Positions 34,990-43,990 of a stretch of DNA of 64,000 nucleotides are shown here, piece after piece. Positions within the stretch are counted from its first letter, which is position 1. Each line of letters starts with the position of its first letter. The notes beneath the pieces are model-generated. The model did not search any database. It worked only from the letters and a program-made list of their open reading frames with translations, and was not told the origin of the DNA. Made by a program: the position numbers and the translations under genes. Source of the stretch: Chitinophaga sp. MM2321 (GTDB taxonomy: Bacteria > Bacteroidota > Bacteroidia > Chitinophagales > Chitinophagaceae); the NCBI RefSeq assembly GCF_964033635.1, contig NZ_OZ035533.1, positions 3,286,001-3,350,000 of the forward strand, given 5' to 3'.

Positions 34990-36138
34990 TTATAACAACA
35001 GAATATCTACCCGGTGGGCCTGTACCATTTGTTTGGTGGCAGACCAGGAGAAGATAGTAAAATAGCCATCCTGTGATGCTACCAGCGCGATGGAATCATG
35101 CTGATCATGCACAAACTGGGCAGCCGACAGGTGCCGTGTGCCGCCTATACTGGAAGGGTGTACATAGGCAGGATCTCCGCCTATGACCGGTTCTGTAATG
35201 ATGATTTTTTCTACAGGGGTAGAGCTGTTGGCACGGATGATCTTGGCGCCAAAAGCCAGCAGCTCATGATGATCGTTGACAATAGTGGCCCCGTCCACAG
35301 CGGTAAGCCCCGAAACGTTTTCCACCTCCCGCCGTAATGCATTCTGCCAGTATATCTCGCTAACACTGCTGCTATCCTGGCGGATAAGGTCTGCCACCCC
35401 GGAAAAAGCAGGAGATACCGGGTATTGTAAAGGATGTACAATCGATTCCTTCCAGGAGCTATTGCCGGCAGGGGTTACCAACAGGATACCACCGCGCTTA
35501 TGCGCCCGCATGGACACGGCAATCTGGATCAGCACATTTTCCGGGTTGTTCCACAAAACCGAAGAATCCAGTCCCAGCAATGATTTGAGGAGTGCTGGGC
35601 TGCAGGAAGAATACCCGCTGCTTTCATCTACAACTTTTACCTGGTCACCTTTCAGCATCGCCACATTGGTAAACTTGCCCAGTCCCTGAATACGACGGTG
35701 TTTCACTACCAGCAGTCCCGGTTCGGACACATCCAGCACGAAACAGAAATTTGGTAATTTGATAGTAGTACCCCATATATAAAGTTCATTCCCATCATGC
35801 CACACCCCTACATGCACGCCCGGCCTTTCTACGCCAGGCGCCAGTTTGGTGAGCACCATCGGGCTTAGGGGCAATGGCTTTTCAAACAAAAGCGGCTTGC
35901 CGGCCTGAACCGGATCTACAAATGCGATGGACATCCGGGTAGAATTACCCTCTTCTCTACGGAGACTTGCCCAGAAGGCTACGTCTATAATTTTTTCTAC
36001 AATCTTTGCTGATGGCGCAGTTGCCAGGTTTTCTTCCCCCTCTTCCTTCGCAGCGGCAAGATGTTTAATAAAGTGCCCCTCTATAATTCCGGCTACCGCA
36101 GTAGCAGCTTGATATGTTGATTCATTTGTTTGTTCCAT
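34990..36138 (-). CDS. Diadenylate-cyclase-like (DAC/DisA_N) protein with N-terminal sensor domain
   Basis: A 382-residue soluble protein. The C-terminal part (about 265-370) reads as a DAC domain: TAVDGATIVNDHHELLAFGAKI with the DGA motif at 282-284, and IGGTRHLSAAQF with GTRH at 333-336, followed by SIALVASQDGYFTIFSW. Canonical cyclases have GTRHRAA and SEE; here the position after GTRH is LSAA (one residue longer, arginine lost) and SEE is SQD (355-357). Catalysis or substrate may therefore differ. The N-terminal part (about 1-250) probably corresponds to the sensor domain called DACNV in surveys of bacterial DAC proteins; I am less sure of this. It is upstream of a TonB receptor and divergent from the molybdoenzyme operon. 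Confidence 0.72.
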   Translation of the reverse strand: MEQTNESTYQAATAVAGIIEGHFIKHLAAAKEEGEENLATAPSAKIVEKIIDVAFWASLRREEGNSTRMSIAFVDPVQAGKPLLFEKPLPLSPMVLTKLAPGVERPGVHVGVWHDGNELYIWGTTIKLPNFCFVLDVSEPGLLVVKHRRIQGLGKFTNVAMLKGDQVKVVDESSGYSSCSPALLKSLLGLDSSVLWNNPENVLIQIAVSMRAHKRGGILLVTPAGNSSWKESIVHPLQYPVSPAFSGVADLIRQDSSSVSEIYWQNALRREVENVSGLTAVDGATIVNDHHELLAFGAKIIRANSSTPVEKIIITEPVIGGDPAYVHPSSIGGTRHLSAAQFVHDQHDSIALVASQDGYFTIFSWSATKQMVQAHRVDILLL

Positions 36139-36162
36139 ATGCCCGGTTTCACATTTAATTCG

Positions 36163-36178
36163 CCGCCGCTAACGGCGG
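36163..36178 (-). promoter_or_regulatory. GC-rich hairpin in the leader of the DAC-like gene
   Basis: CCGCCG-ctaa-CGGCGG is a perfect 6-bp stem with a 4-nt loop, 25 nt upstream of the ATG at 36138. It lies in the 5' untranslated region and could affect translation. No T-run. Confidence 0.4.
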
Positions 36179-36229
36179 AACGGTATGTTTTCCTACATAA
36201 ATATATAACCTTTTTTTTGTCGGTTGCCG

Positions 36230-36249
36230 CCCGATTGATCATTATCGGG
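36230..36249. promoter_or_regulatory. Dyad with FNR-like core in the DAC/TDT divergent region
   Basis: CCCGAT (36230-36235) and ATCGGG (36244-36249) flank an 8-bp centre. The inside reads TTGAT-CATT-ATCGG (36235-36248), 8 of 10 matches to the FNR consensus. Unlike the sites at 3.7-3.8 kb there is no -7 element at the matching distance on either side, so it may be an unrelated operator. Confidence 0.35.
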
Positions 36250-36357
36250 TAGCAGCATGGCTTCCTCGCTGCCATTGCTCCTTCTTACCTGAAATAACTG
36301 TATATTTATTAATAGTACTGTGTGAGATAGTTTCTTGTTTAACCAACAAAAATTAAT

Positions 36358-37410
36358 ATGCCTCAAACGCAACTCTCTACCCCGGGTCAACCAGTAACAC
36401 ACACGTCACTAGAAAATTTCTTTCCGGGCTACTTTGCGCTGGTAATGGCTACCGGTATTGTTTCTATAGGATTGTTCCTGTGGAAATATCCGGGGTTATC
36501 AAAGGTGCTGCTTTATTGCAATATCTTCTTCTATCTCATCCTCTGGATCATATTAATTGCAAGAACGGTCAGGTATCCGCTCATCGTGTGGAATGATCTG
36601 CATCATGCCGGCAGAGGCGTCACGTTCCTGACGCTGGTAGCAGGTAACAATGTACTGGGAAGCCAGCTTGCGCTGATCAACGGCAGCGTGAACACTGCTT
36701 TTGCATTCTGGGTCCTTGGCCTTGTCTTGTGGCTGCTACTACTCTATACTTTTTTCCTGGTGAATATTCTGAAAGAGCCCAAACCATCGCTGGAAAACAG
36801 TATCAGTGGCGCGTGGCTGCTGATCGTGGTCTCTACAGAATCAGTAGCGGTACTGGGCGCTATCATCGCTAACAACAGTCCTGCTTCGGGACTGGTGGCC
36901 TTCGTTTCATTATGCATGTATATGATTGGCGGGATGTTCTATTTTGTGTTGATAGGATTAATATTATACAGATGGTTATTCCTCAGTATGAAAGCGGAAA
37001 CTATAACCCCACCTTACTGGATTAATATGGGTGCGGTGGCTATTATCTCCCTGGCGGGCTCCCGGCTGGTGATGTATGCCCGTGGCCATGATGCATTAAA
37101 TCACTGGGCTAATTTTGTGGAAACATTTACCATGTTCTTCTGGTCTTTTGCCAGCTGGTGGATTCCCTTGTTATTCCTCATGTTTGCCTACCGCCATTTT
37201 GTGGCGAAGGTACCGCTGAAGTATGATCCGCAATATTGGTCGATGGTATTTCCATTGGGTATGTACGGCGTGTGTACGTTTACGTATGCCAGTATTACCG
37301 GGTTCACTTTTCTTAAACCTATTTCTGCCTTATTTGTTGTTATAGCATTACTTACCTGGATCATTGTATTGATTGGCTTGCTACGGCTTCCATTTATCAA
37401 AGAAAAATAG
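36358..37410 (+). CDS. TDT/SLAC1-family transporter (tellurite-resistance/C4-dicarboxylate/sulfite type)
   Basis: A 350-residue integral membrane protein with ten hydrophobic segments. Family signatures: FFPGYFALVMATGIVSIG at residues 19-36, then NVLGSQ and FVETFTMFFWSFASWWIPLLF. Members move C4-dicarboxylates, tellurite, sulfite or other anions. It is the first gene of an operon with a molybdenum oxidoreductase (gap to the next gene 22 nt), so anion import or export for that enzyme is a plausible role. The direction and substrate are unknown. Confidence 0.87.
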   Translation: MPQTQLSTPGQPVTHTSLENFFPGYFALVMATGIVSIGLFLWKYPGLSKVLLYCNIFFYLILWIILIARTVRYPLIVWNDLHHAGRGVTFLTLVAGNNVLGSQLALINGSVNTAFAFWVLGLVLWLLLLYTFFLVNILKEPKPSLENSISGAWLLIVVSTESVAVLGAIIANNSPASGLVAFVSLCMYMIGGMFYFVLIGLILYRWLFLSMKAETITPPYWINMGAVAIISLAGSRLVMYARGHDALNHWANFVETFTMFFWSFASWWIPLLFLMFAYRHFVAKVPLKYDPQYWSMVFPLGMYGVCTFTYASITGFTFLKPISALFVVIALLTWIIVLIGLLRLPFIKEK

Positions 37411-37432
37411 TTCAACCTATAAACCCGTTGCT

Positions 37433-38497
37433 ATGCAGTTTTCTCTCAATAAAAAAGCATTCCTGATTGCTGTATTCGTTACCCTGCTATGCGTGGTTGT
37501 CTCATTTTACGGGTCCCGGAAGTTGCAGAATTTTGATCCCGCACTGATCATCTACCTGTTTGGTACCCTGTTTGCCTTATTCGGTGGTGTATACCGTTAT
37601 TGTGTATGGTTGCAAAGACCGCCTACCCGCATGTATTTCAAGCGTACCTGGCAACTGGTTTTTAATGGCAGGATTTTTCTGCATCTGTATTTTATGCTGA
37701 AAGAATCTGTGAAAAATCTGTTATTCCAGCAGTTTATTTACCAGAGAGGAAAAAAAAGATGGATCGCGCATTTTTCGCTGGCTACGGGATGCATGGCGGC
37801 ATTTGCTATTACCATACCGCTTACACTGGGTTGGATCAACTTCACGCTGGACCCGGCTACTGGTCTTGATCCTGCTGTTACCAATCTTTATAACGCCAAT
37901 TTCTTCGGGTTTAAAGTCATGAGCTTTAAGCTGGGTTCTTTTCTCGCTTTTATCATCTTCCACGCCTTAACCTGGTGTTCCTGGCTGGTGATTATTGGTT
38001 GCGTCATTTTCATGAGCAGGCGGCTCACCAATGCAGGTTTAATAGCTACACAAACTTTTGAGGGAGATCTGTTACCACTGATCTTGCTGATCATTATCTC
38101 TGTTACAGGTCTGGGACTCAATTTCAGCTATGCCTTCATGAAAGGGATCGCCTATGATTTTATGTCCGTCACGCATGCTATTTCGGTTATCCTTTTCCTT
38201 GTATGGATTCCGTTTGGTAAGTTCTTTCATATCATTCAGCGTCCTGCACAAATTGGTGCGCATATTTATAAACAGGAAGGGATCAAAAGAGGCATGGCTG
38301 TTTGTCCGTATACCGGGCAGTCCTTTGCCACGCAGCTGCATATCGATGACTTGAAAACGGTCACCAAAGAATTAGGATTCGATTTTACACTGGAAGACGG
38401 TACTTCTCATCTTGATTACAGTCCCGAAGGTAAGCGGTCGTTACTGGCCAAAGCGCACCTGAAAGCAAGAGAAGAAGGCGGCGCTTTTTTTGGATAA
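37433..38497 (+). CDS. Membrane cytochrome-b-like subunit of the molybdoenzyme system
   Basis: A 354-residue protein with about six membrane segments (about 8-27, 36-56, 112-134, 168-193, 212-233 and 245-262) and a cytoplasmic tail of about 85 residues with AVCPYTGQ. Histidines H113, H177, H248 and H266 lie near membrane segments and could ligate two haems b, as in NarI or other quinol-oxidising subunits. Overall similarity to NarI is not strong, so this is an inference from layout and context. ATG 37433 (MQFSLNKK) follows the transporter stop by 22 nt; a start at 37373 would overlap that gene. Confidence 0.55.
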   Translation: MQFSLNKKAFLIAVFVTLLCVVVSFYGSRKLQNFDPALIIYLFGTLFALFGGVYRYCVWLQRPPTRMYFKRTWQLVFNGRIFLHLYFMLKESVKNLLFQQFIYQRGKKRWIAHFSLATGCMAAFAITIPLTLGWINFTLDPATGLDPAVTNLYNANFFGFKVMSFKLGSFLAFIIFHALTWCSWLVIIGCVIFMSRRLTNAGLIATQTFEGDLLPLILLIIISVTGLGLNFSYAFMKGIAYDFMSVTHAISVILFLVWIPFGKFFHIIQRPAQIGAHIYKQEGIKRGMAVCPYTGQSFATQLHIDDLKTVTKELGFDFTLEDGTSHLDYSPEGKRSLLAKAHLKAREEGGAFFG

Positions 38498-38527
38498 TTA
38501 TCTCCCGAAAAATAAATTATAACGTGC

Positions 38528-40741
38528 ATGGCTAAACTACCTGTATCACCGGAAAAGATTATCGAACAGTTTGGACCCCATCTCAACTTCGCTCCCCGCG
38601 AAGGCTATGTGGGCAGGGACGAACCCGATGCTACTGTGAAAACACATTGCTGCTTCTGTGGCATGCAGTGTGGTATCCAGTTGTTGGTGAAGAATAATAA
38701 AGTGGTGGGCTTTGAGCCATGGATGGAATTCCCTTTTAATGAAGGCAGGCTATGCCCCAAAGGCGTGCAGCGTTATTTACAGGACAATCATCCCGACCGT
38801 TTGATGGACCCGCTGGAAAGAGTGGAGGGAGAAGGCTTTAAAAAAGTATCCTGGGATAAAGCGATGGACCGGGTAGTATCAGAGATCAAACGTATCCAGC
38901 AACAATACGGCAACGATGCCTTCTCCATTTTGTCGGGCGTTTCCCTTACCAATGAAAAAAGTTATCTCATGGGTAAGTTTGCCCGTGTGGCGGTAAAGAC
39001 CGCCAACCTCGACTACAACGGGCGGTTGTGCATGGTGAGCGCCGGTGCGGGTAATAAAAAAGCATTCGGATTGGATCGTACCTCCAATACTTATGCAGAC
39101 CTGGAACATGCAGAAGTGATTATAGTAGCAGGCGCCAATGTGAGTGAAACATTTCCGACGCTTACGCACTGGATCTGGCGCGCCAGGGATAATGGCGCCA
39201 AACTGATCGTTATAGATCCCCGTGTGATTCCGCTGGCACGTACGGCCGATCTGCACCTGCCTGTAAAGCCGGGCACCGACTCCGCTCTATATGGCGCTAT
39301 GCTGAAATACCTGGCCGACAACGACCTGCTGGACCACGACTTTATTGATAACCATACCAGCGGCTTCCAGGAAGCCCTTGATGCCGTGAAAGATTATACA
39401 CTGGAATGGGCAGCAGGTGTAACTGGTATTGAAGCCGGAAAGATCCGGCAGGCAGCCGAATTATGGGGCAGGGCCAAAACCAGCTTCCTGTTGCATGCGC
39501 GGGGAATAGAGCATCATTCCAAGGGCGTTGATAACGTGCTGGGTTGCATCAACCTTGTACTGGCTACCGGCCGCATAGGCCGCCCCTATTGCGGATACGG
39601 CACCATCACCGGGCAGGGCAACGGGCAAGGTGGCCGCGAACATGGCCACAAATGCGATCAGCTTCCCGGCAACCGCGATATTACCAACCCCGAACACCGG
39701 AAATATATTGCCGGCGTATGGGGCATTCCTGAATCCGAATTACCCGGCAAAGGTCTGACAGCATATGAACTGATTGAAGCCATCCATCGCGGCGAAGTGA
39801 AAGGGTTGTTGTCGATCTGTTTCAATCCGCTGGTATCTCTCCCTAATAATAACTACGTGCGGGAAGCTCTCGAAAAACTGGAGTTTTATGTATGTATAGA
39901 TTTCTTCTTAAATGAAACGGCCCGTCATGCCGACATTGTGCTGGCCGGCTCACTACATGAAGAAGAAGATGGTACCGTTACTACTGCAGAAGGCCGCGTA
40001 GTTCGTATACGCAGGGCCGTTACCCCGCCCGGCAACGCCCGTGCAGACACGGCGATCATCCTGGAACTGGCGCATCGTTTAGGCGCTGCCGATAAATTCC
40101 AATACGCCGATAACGAAGCCATTTTTAATGAACTACGTGTAGCCTCTAAAGGTGGTACTGCCGATTACTTCGGCATCACTTATAAAAAGGTGGAAGATAA
40201 TATGGGCATCTTCTGGCCTTGTCCTACAGAAGATCATCCGGGTACGCCCCGTTTATGGGAAGATAAAAAATTTGCGACACCCGATGGCAAAGCCCACTTC
40301 AACCCCGTAGCCTACAGGGATCCGGGGGAAGTAACGGATGATGAATATCCCGTGGTACTCACCACCGGCAGGGTGGTTTCCCAATACCTGAGCGGCACAC
40401 AAACACGCCGTATCGGCAAACTGGTAAACCAGATCCCGGAACCGCTGGTAGAGATCCATCCGGAGCTAGCGAAAAAATATAATATCCACCAGCGGGAACT
40501 GGTAAGGGTAAGTACCCGCAGAGGCAGCGGTGAATTTCCCGCAAATATTGTAGAAACCATCCGCAAAGACACCGTGTTTGTGCCTTATCACTGGCCTGGT
40601 AAAAAATCGGCGAACCAGTTAACACCTGGCACACTCGACCCGGTATCCAAAATTCCTGAATTCAAAGTATGCGCCTGTAAGCTGGAACCACTGGGTATTA
40701 TCTCAGATCCGGAGAAGGCCCGTGCGTATGATAGTATCTGA
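38528..40741 (+). CDS. Molybdopterin oxidoreductase catalytic subunit, Nas/Nap-like
   Basis: A 737-residue cytoplasmic enzyme of the DMSO-reductase superfamily. The N-terminal [4Fe-4S] ligands are C41-x2-C44-x3-C48 and C76 in RLCPKG, with the electron-relay lysine K78. The Mo ligand is C168 in [12 protein letters not shown], a cysteine as in assimilatory and periplasmic nitrate reductases rather than formate dehydrogenases with selenocysteine. Molybdopterin-binding segments follow to the C-terminus ([47 protein letters not shown]). There is no Tat signal. Nitrate reduction is one possibility, but no nitrite reductase or cofactor genes are nearby, and the partners (four-cluster ferredoxin, Rieske) are unusual, so the substrate is open. 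Confidence 0.9.
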   Translation: MAKLPVSPEKIIEQFGPHLNFAPREGYVGRDEPDATVKTHCCFCGMQCGIQLLVKNNKVVGFEPWMEFPFNEGRLCPKGVQRYLQDNHPDRLMDPLERVEGEGFKKVSWDKAMDRVVSEIKRIQQQYGNDAFSILSGVSLTNEKSYLMGKFARVAVKTANLDYNGRLCMVSAGAGNKKAFGLDRTSNTYADLEHAEVIIVAGANVSETFPTLTHWIWRARDNGAKLIVIDPRVIPLARTADLHLPVKPGTDSALYGAMLKYLADNDLLDHDFIDNHTSGFQEALDAVKDYTLEWAAGVTGIEAGKIRQAAELWGRAKTSFLLHARGIEHHSKGVDNVLGCINLVLATGRIGRPYCGYGTITGQGNGQGGREHGHKCDQLPGNRDITNPEHRKYIAGVWGIPESELPGKGLTAYELIEAIHRGEVKGLLSICFNPLVSLPNNNYVREALEKLEFYVCIDFFLNETARHADIVLAGSLHEEEDGTVTTAEGRVVRIRRAVTPPGNARADTAIILELAHRLGAADKFQYADNEAIFNELRVASKGGTADYFGITYKKVEDNMGIFWPCPTEDHPGTPRLWEDKKFATPDGKAHFNPVAYRDPGEVTDDEYPVVLTTGRVVSQYLSGTQTRRIGKLVNQIPEPLVEIHPELAKKYNIHQRELVRVSTRRGSGEFPANIVETIRKDTVFVPYHWPGKKSANQLTPGTLDPVSKIPEFKVCACKLEPLGIISDPEKARAYDSI

Positions 40742-40767
40742 TTATAAACGACTGAATCATTTATAAT

Positions 40768-41337
40768 ATGGAAGTAACAGAATACAAAACCGACATGGCA
40801 TTTTTTGTAGACATGCAACGCTGCATCGGCTGTAAAGCCTGTGAAATGGCCTGTGCCGAATGTGAAACAAACGGACAGGAAAGCATGATCCATGTAAACT
40901 TTGTGGAACGTGCCGTTACCATTCAAACTACCGTGCAGGTGTGCATGCACTGTGATGATCCGGTGTGTGCAAAAGTATGCCCAGCCGATGCCATCAGCAA
41001 AGACGATTTCGGCGTGGTACACAGTGCCAATACCGCCCGTTGTATCGGTTGCTCCAACTGTGTGATGGCCTGTCCTTTCGGGGTGCCCAAGAAAGAGGAA
41101 AAGTACGACATGATGATGAAGTGCAACATGTGTTATGACCGCACCAGCGCCGGTAAAAAGCCGATGTGCGCCACCGTTTGCCCCAGCCAGGCACTCTTCT
41201 ACGGTACTTATGAAGAGATCAGTAAAATGCGGCCCAATAGTTCACCGGTGAATACATTCATCTTCGGGGAACAGGTAGTCACCACCAAAGTAAACATCAT
41301 GATGCCCAAAGGCAGCACCCACTTAAAAGTTCATTAA
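40768..41337 (+). CDS. Four-cluster [4Fe-4S] ferredoxin subunit (NrfC/DmsB-like)
   Basis: A 189-residue electron-transfer subunit with four cysteine groups: CIGCKACEMAC (19-29), CMHCDDPVCAKVCP (about 59-72), CIGCSNCVMACPFG (about 92-105) and CNMCYDRTSAGKKPMCATVCP (about 114-134). That is enough for four cubane clusters. It should shuttle electrons between the cytochrome-b-like subunit and the molybdoenzyme encoded 26 nt upstream. The Rieske gene follows after 14 nt. Confidence 0.92.
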   Translation: MEVTEYKTDMAFFVDMQRCIGCKACEMACAECETNGQESMIHVNFVERAVTIQTTVQVCMHCDDPVCAKVCPADAISKDDFGVVHSANTARCIGCSNCVMACPFGVPKKEEKYDMMMKCNMCYDRTSAGKKPMCATVCPSQALFYGTYEEISKMRPNSSPVNTFIFGEQVVTTKVNIMMPKGSTHLKVH

Positions 41338-41351
41338 TTAATACCGGAGAT

Positions 41352-41861
41352 ATGTCTGATCAACCAGCAAACGACCAACACTGGAAAGATGATTTCCCGA
41401 TCCGGCGCACGGAAGCCACGCGTGTAAGCCGCCGGGATTTTGCGCGCTTTTTATGCCTTGTTTCCGGTGGCCTTGCTGCCGGCAGCGCCTATGTAGCCAT
41501 CAAAGCAAATTTCTTTCCACCGGCAGAAGTACAGGGAGAACATTTTGTATGTAAGGCCAGCACCGTACCCGTAGGTGGCACCCGGTCCTTTGTGATTGCA
41601 GGAAGTGAAATACCATATATCCTCATCCGCCTGGAAAACGGCGAGTGGCGGGCATATGAACAGAAGTGCACGCACCTGTCGTGCGCCGTTTTTTATAAAC
41701 CCGGCAGCGGCAAAATAGAATGCCCCTGTCATAACGGTTTCTTCGACGCCATGACCGGGGAAAACCTGGAAGGACCGCCGCCAAGACCGCTCCCTAAACT
41801 AGATGTGGTAGTGAAAGGAGATGATATTTATGTAAAAGCATTCAGCAATGGTATTACCTGA
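41352..41861 (+). CDS. Tat-exported Rieske [2Fe-2S] protein
   Basis: A 169-residue protein with a twin-arginine signal-anchor (VSRRDFARFLC, residues 25-35, hydrophobic stretch to about 50). The Rieske fold follows with ligands C106 and H108 (CTH) and C124 and H127 (CPCH); C111 and C126 would form the usual disulfide, so the cluster is probably high-potential. It should face the periplasm, anchored by its N-terminus, and accept or donate electrons to the membrane subunit. A Rieske protein beside a Nas/Nap-like enzyme without other cytochrome bc genes is unusual. Confidence 0.92.
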   Translation: MSDQPANDQHWKDDFPIRRTEATRVSRRDFARFLCLVSGGLAAGSAYVAIKANFFPPAEVQGEHFVCKASTVPVGGTRSFVIAGSEIPYILIRLENGEWRAYEQKCTHLSCAVFYKPGSGKIECPCHNGFFDAMTGENLEGPPPRPLPKLDVVVKGDDIYVKAFSNGIT

Positions 41862-41873
41862 AAATAAACCGTG

Positions 41874-42128
41874 ATGAGTAATTTCAAAGAAGCGCAGAAT
41901 AAAGCGCATCCTAACAAAACAAACACCCTGACGTCTGCCCTTATCGTGATCCTTATTTTAAATGTAAGCATCCAGATATGGCTGTTATACACCGGGCTCA
42001 ATAATGCATTGGAAAAGAACAGGGACATTGCCTGGCCGGCATTCTTCGCCTCCTTTGGATTATTCCTGATCGGGTTTTGCTGGCTGTATTTTTTGCCGAT
42101 GGGCAATAAAAAAGCGGATAAGGACTAA
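41874..42128 (+). CDS. Small two-TM membrane protein of the molybdoenzyme operon
   Basis: An 84-residue protein with a polar N-terminus (MSNFKEAQNKAHPNKTN) and two membrane helices (about 20-43 and 55-75), ending in basic residues. ATG 41874 is used; the preceding GTG at 41871 is in frame but less likely. It follows the Rieske stop by 12 nt, so it is the last gene of this operon. It may assist assembly or anchoring. No function is known to me. Confidence 0.65.
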   Translation: MSNFKEAQNKAHPNKTNTLTSALIVILILNVSIQIWLLYTGLNNALEKNRDIAWPAFFASFGLFLIGFCWLYFLPMGNKKADKD

Positions 42129-42132
42129 CCTT

Positions 42133-42822
42133 TTAGATCTTCAGATTAATCCTGCTGATACCGGGCGTACTATTCAGTTGTTCGGTTACTGCGAGGATCA
42201 GTTTCTGATCAGTACCACTTTCAAAAGTCATTTTTATCTGGTAAGATCCGTCATCATTGCTATGCATGATCATTTCCGTTATTTCAATCCCTTTACTTTT
42301 AATGATGGCTTCAATTTCCAGCAGCCCTACCTTTTGCAGGTCCAGGACCAGGTAAATGGCGTTGAGCTTCTCACTTTTAAAAAACTTTTTCTCCAGTGGT
42401 TTTACAACCGCCAGTATCAATAAAATGATGACGGTAGTGAATACAGCGGCAAGATACAGGCCACTGCCCACGGCCAGCCCCACAGCGGCCACACTCCATA
42501 GTCCAGCGGCGGTTGTGAGTCCCTTCACCACCTGTTGTCTGAGGAAAAGGATCGTTCCGGCGCCGAGAAAACCAATACCACTGATCACCTGTGCGGCTAT
42601 ACGCGAAGGGTCCAGCATCACTGCTCGCTGTCCCAGGATATCTTCAAACCCGTAAGTAGATACGATCATCACCAGCGTAGAACCAACAGATACCAGCATA
42701 TGCGTTCTGAGGCCGGCAGCACCTTCCTTGCGCTGTCTGTCCCAGCCTACAAGGCTTCCCAGTATAGCAGAAATGACTAGTCTTAAAATAGTTTCCCAGG
42801 GTGATAGTACAAAAGGACTCAT
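42133..42822 (-). CDS. MgtC/SapB family membrane protein
   Basis: A 229-residue protein with the MgtC N-terminal domain: SPWETILRLVISAILGSLVGWDRQRKEGAAGLRTHMLVSVGS at the start, then GIGFLGAGTI, KGLTTAAGLWSVAAVGLAVG, and five membrane segments up to about residue 145. The C-terminal cytoplasmic domain (about 150-229) is ACT-like, as in larger MgtC family members. The family is linked to Mg2+ and acid tolerance in pathogens; the role here is uncertain. It is convergent with the molybdoenzyme operon with 4 nt between stops and no terminator I can see. Confidence 0.88.
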   Translation of the reverse strand: MSPFVLSPWETILRLVISAILGSLVGWDRQRKEGAAGLRTHMLVSVGSTLVMIVSTYGFEDILGQRAVMLDPSRIAAQVISGIGFLGAGTILFLRQQVVKGLTTAAGLWSVAAVGLAVGSGLYLAAVFTTVIILLILAVVKPLEKKFFKSEKLNAIYLVLDLQKVGLLEIEAIIKSKGIEITEMIMHSNDDGSYQIKMTFESGTDQKLILAVTEQLNSTPGISRINLKI

Positions 42823-42898
42823 GGTTTCTTCCGATTAGCTACTACAATTTAAGAAAATTACAACTCCGTCATCCGTAATTTCTTCCGGCTAAAATACA

Positions 42899-42930
42899 TT
42901 TGATTTTCCCCCTGTTTTATCGTAATTTAA
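42899..42930 (+). promoter_or_regulatory. Possible promoter of the 43-46.7 kb operon
   Basis: TTTG at 42899-42902 and TAATTTAA at 42923-42930 (TAnnTTTG with two mismatches) are 20 bp apart, the usual Bacteroidota spacing. The palindrome ATAGCCGGCTAT (42967-42978) lies about 40 bp downstream and could be an operator or leader hairpin. Confidence 0.35.
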
Positions 42931-43039
42931 TCACGTGCTTCATACCCCAAAAGTCTTTGAAGCAAGATAGCCGGCTATTTATGGCAACATGTCAAAGGAT
43001 GCATGCACCTGGGAGCCGGGCTACGCAAAATGTCCTCCC

Positions 43040-43990
43040 ATGACACATCGTATTATCCTGCTCCTGGCGATATTATTTGTGCAGCGGCCTGTGCTGGCAC
43101 AAAGTAAATGGCATACCTATACGCAGGTCAATTTTGGCTGCAACATTTTCCTGACCTATGGCAAAGCACAACATTTTCCGGGGCTGCGGATTTTTGGCGG
43201 CGGCAGTATCAACGGCACACATAAAAGCGGTGTAATGCTCAACTATGGCCCATCGCTGGCCATCTACACAAAAACAACCGGCGCTAACCTGAACCCATTG
43301 GTAGGTGACATCCAGCTGGATTTCACCAACTCTTTTTCCGCAGGCTATGCCTGGGGCGGATGGCTGGATTACGTAAAACTATTCAGGACCCTGCACAATG
43401 CAGACTACTACAACGTGGGCACCATGGCGCGGAATGCTGCCATGCTCACGTCAAATTTCATACTCAACAATCACGGGCGCAACCAGGTCAACGGCGCTGT
43501 CACCGGTACTTTCGGGCTCTTCACCTTCAACTATTACAACGATGGCGCAATTCCTTTTAACGTGATTCCGGTGGCAGACAATTTTGACCGTTACTGGACC
43601 GGCGGCGGTGGTATCATCATTCACACCCGGGAAGGGTTTAACAGGGTGGAAGTGAACTTTGACCAGTTTACCGGCTACACGCCCCTGCTGTATGAGCTGT
43701 CAAATATACTGGGCATCAACCTCCCTTTGTATGATGAAAGCAAAGACCGCAAAGGCAGGAACCAGCCTTACAATTTCAATACTTCTGCCTACCAGGTGAA
43801 AGTGTTTACCAGTCGTAACTTTGCGGTGGATGCGGGCATAATCGGTAACCTGATGGATAAAGCAGGCTGGCATTATGGTATACAGGACATCATACATATG
43901 AAATTGGGCATGTCCTTACATCCGAATAATGATAATAATAGATTTTTTTTCGGGGGATCGTATAATAATCTGCAACATGTGGACTTCTAA
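43040..43990 (+). CDS. Secreted protein resembling the polymorphic-toxin type 23 domain
   Basis: A 316-residue protein with a signal peptide (MTHRIILLLAILFVQRPVLAQ, cleavage after LAQ). The body has repeated aromatic/glycine beta-strand patterns: GGGSINGTHKSGVMLNYGP, FTFNYYNDGAIPF, YWTGGG and NFDQFTGYTPL. These remind me of the domain named bacterial polymorphic toxin type 23 (Ntox23), but this is from memory of the pattern and could equally be an outer-membrane barrel-like protein. ATG 43040 gives a proper signal peptide; an in-frame start at 42989 does not. It opens a tightly packed five-gene operon; the next start codon (43977) lies inside it. Confidence 0.5.
   Translation: MTHRIILLLAILFVQRPVLAQSKWHTYTQVNFGCNIFLTYGKAQHFPGLRIFGGGSINGTHKSGVMLNYGPSLAIYTKTTGANLNPLVGDIQLDFTNSFSAGYAWGGWLDYVKLFRTLHNADYYNVGTMARNAAMLTSNFILNNHGRNQVNGAVTGTFGLFTFNYYNDGAIPFNVIPVADNFDRYWTGGGGIIIHTREGFNRVEVNFDQFTGYTPLLYELSNILGINLPLYDESKDRKGRNQPYNFNTSAYQVKVFTSRNFAVDAGIIGNLMDKAGWHYGIQDIIHMKLGMSLHPNNDNNRFFFGGSYNNLQHVDF

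Noticed and set aside
36205..36278. Attempt to fit the 36.5-bp operator-to-promoter rule to the DAC/TDT region
   Set aside because: At the predicted distances on both sides no TAnnTTTG-like element is present, so the FNR-like dyad there is not placed in the same class as those at 2.8 and 3.7 kb.
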